DNA from: Deltaproteobacteria bacterium | GTDB taxonomy: Bacteria; Myxococcota_A; UBA9160; SMWR01 | Direction: 5' to 3' | DNA: 6,574 bases | Assembly: GCA_029261905.1 (NCBI GenBank) | Contig: JAJDAM010000039.1 | Span: 1-6,574 of the forward strand | Shown here: piece by piece, positions 5,141 to 6,574 of the stretch | Numbering within the stretch: the stretch's first letter is position 1 | How the letters are laid out: each line of letters starts with the position of its first letter | The notes under the pieces: generated by a model | The model's input: the letters and a program-made list of their open reading frames with translations, nothing else | Databases searched by the model: none | What the model was told of the DNA's origin: nothing | Position numbers and translations under genes: made by a program

Positions 5141-6574
5141 ATGAATGTAGAAGGCGGACTACAGATCGGTGACCTCTGGGGCATCGTACATCGGCGCGGC
5201 AAGCTCGTTGCGGGAGCGTCGCTCCTATTGATGTTGTCTGCCTATTGGGTTGCGATGGCTCTACCCAACGAGTACACGAGCTTTGCGACCGTACTCGTGC
5301 AGCCGCAGACAGTCGATCCAGAGCTGGTTTCGTCCGGGATTGCAGCTAGCGACCTGAACAGCCGCCTGAACTTGATGGCTGCACGGATTCTGAGCCGCCC
5401 GCGCTTGTCTCGGATCATCGACAATCTGGGCCTGTATCCCGAAGAGTCTGGATACATGTTGCGTGAAGAAATCATCGACAAGATGCTGGGCATGATCTCG
5501 GTGACGCCGGTGGCTTCTGCGATCGCAGATGGCGGGGCGTCTCGTACCGCCGAAACGATCAACCAATTCAAGATCTCTTTCACCGACGCCAATCCGAAGG
5601 TGGCGATGGAAGTCGCGCGGACACTGTCGAACGACTTCATCGAACAGCATATCGAGGATCGGATCAGTACCTCGCAGAAGAGTCTCGAATTCATCGAAGA
5701 AGAACTCGAACGGCTGGCCAAGCGAATTCGCGATGTCGAAGCGCGTGTCGCCGAGGTGAAGGCCGACAACACCGGCCGATTGCCCGAAGACATGACGGCC
5801 AGCCAGCACCGACTGGAGCGATTGACGACCGATATCGCATTCGCGCAGCGGACCTATTCCGAAGCGACCAGCGACGAGGCGTTCTTCCGAAGCCAGGTCA
5901 ACAACGCTGAGGCCGTATCCCGACACGAAGAGGTCAGCCCCGCACGCCGACTGACTACGTTGGAAGTCGTGATGACCGACTATAAAGCACGGGGGTACAC
6001 CGACAAGCACCCCGATGTGGTCAAGGCGCAACAGGAAGTCGTGGAGATCCGGGCGTTCATGGAGCGCCAGAAGGCGTCGGCGGATGACAAGACCGACGAT
6101 TCCGAACCCACTCTGTCGTTTTCGCAACAGAATGCCGAGGCGGAGCGAAGGCGCGCCGAGCTGCGAAAGAGTGCCGCCCAGGAAGAGATCGGGCGGCTGC
6201 AGGCGTCGATCGAAGACGTCCGACTGCTGTTGTCGGAGACCCCGGCCGTGGCGGAACTGCTCAGCGGTCTCGAGCGGGAATACAAACACCTCTTTTCCAG
6301 CTACCAGGATTTCAGCAATCGACGCCTCGAAGCGACCGTGCAGGCACAACTCGAGCGTCGCCAGCTGGGCGAGCAGTTCAAGGTGCTCGAAGCCGCGTTC
6401 GTGGCGCCGCGCCCGACTTCGCCCGATCGGCTGATGATCATCGCGCTCGGCTTCGTGTTCGCGATTGCAGTCGGGGCCGGGTTGGGGATCGTCGCGGAGA
6501 GCGTCGACGGCTCGGTTCATACCGCGCTGCAGCTGCAGAGTGCGATCGGTGTTCCGGTATTGGCGGCGATCCCG
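5141..6574 (+). CDS. Wzz/GNVR-type polysaccharide chain-length co-polymerase (3' end cut by window)
   Basis: 478 residues are visible. A short cytoplasmic N-terminus (1-21) is followed by TM1 at about 22-41. A long periplasmic part (42-430) has coiled-coil stretches (about 175-210 and 285-370) and the family's YKHLFSSYQDFSNRRLEA segment before the proline-containing APRPTSPDR. TM2 is about 431-452, then a cytoplasmic tail ending GVPVLAAIP. Such proteins sit in the inner membrane, set polymer length with the Wzy polymerase and dock to the OPX channel. The tail is the region that in Gram-negative systems either continues into a tyrosine kinase domain or precedes a separate kinase gene; the window ends too soon to tell. 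The frame is open to the edge. The ATG at 5141 has only a distant GGGAG (5119-5123), so initiation may be weak or coupled to the barrel gene. No nearer in-frame start exists after the in-frame TAG at 5117. Confidence 0.95.
   Translation, partial: MNVEGGLQIGDLWGIVHRRGKLVAGASLLLMLSAYWVAMALPNEYTSFATVLVQPQTVDPELVSSGIAASDLNSRLNLMAARILSRPRLSRIIDNLGLYPEESGYMLREEIIDKMLGMISVTPVASAIADGGASRTAETINQFKISFTDANPKVAMEVARTLSNDFIEQHIEDRISTSQKSLEFIEEELERLAKRIRDVEARVAEVKADNTGRLPEDMTASQHRLERLTTDIAFAQRTYSEATSDEAFFRSQVNNAEAVSRHEEVSPARRLTTLEVVMTDYKARGYTDKHPDVVKAQQEVVEIRAFMERQKASADDKTDDSEPTLSFSQQNAEAERRRAELRKSAAQEEIGRLQASIEDVRLLLSETPAVAELLSGLEREYKHLFSSYQDFSNRRLEATVQAQLERRQLGEQFKVLEAAFVAPRPTSPDRLMIIALGFVFAIAVGAGLGIVAESVDGSVHTALQLQSAIGVPVLAAIP

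Noticed and set aside
5117..5143. Barrel and chain-length genes are in the same frame, separated by one TAG and seven sense codons
   Set aside because: Read-through would join an outer-membrane barrel to an inner-membrane protein; both products look complete at this junction, so coincidence is more likely.
5261..6520. 419-codon minus-strand open frame opposite the chain-length gene
   Set aside because: The plus-strand frame has both membrane segments and the GNVR-type region; the minus frame is a shadow.
1351..6574. Assignment as a PEP-CTERM/exosortase (XrtA) cluster
   Set aside because: The export, barrel and chain-length genes would fit, but no exosortase, PEP-CTERM protein or PrsK kinase is visible and the regulator's HTH does not look like PrsR, so the label is not supported here.

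Overview
The window looks like a GC-rich Gram-negative genome. It encodes an outer-membrane lipoprotein, a signal-peptide-bearing outer-membrane beta-barrel and a sigma-54 activator. The style resembles Myxococcota or other former deltaproteobacteria, but this placement is inference from gene content only.

Left part (1-909, minus strand): the N-terminal 178 codons of a NodU/TobZ-family O-carbamoyltransferase run off the left edge. Upstream of it, in the same direction, is an 87-residue single-helix membrane protein. A degenerate 14-bp tandem repeat lies between the two genes and overlaps the small gene's stop codon.

Middle (910-1350): a 441-bp divergent control region with no convincing protein gene. 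It has a good -24/-12 (sigma-54) promoter match facing left, several dyads upstream of that match, and an AT-rich patch unlike its surroundings.

Right part (1351-6574, plus strand): a tight run of four genes. They are an NtrC-type response regulator with receiver, sigma-54 AAA+ and Fis HTH domains; a short Wza-like polysaccharide export (OPX) lipoprotein; a 562-residue outer-membrane beta-barrel; and a Wzz/GNVR chain-length co-polymerase that runs off the right edge. Gaps are 28, 21 and 21 bp, so this reads as one operon.

Together the plus-strand genes form the envelope-spanning end of a Wzx/Wzy-type exopolysaccharide pathway. Wzz sits in the inner membrane, the OPX lipoprotein is periplasmic and outer-membrane anchored, and the barrel may be the outer-membrane exit. 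The OPX protein has no outer-membrane-spanning C-terminus, so a partner barrel makes mechanistic sense. The regulator probably controls sigma-54 promoters locally, and the best candidate is the one driving the carbamoyltransferase operon. No sensor kinase, polymerase, flippase, glycosyltransferase or exosortase is visible, so which polymer is made cannot be told.
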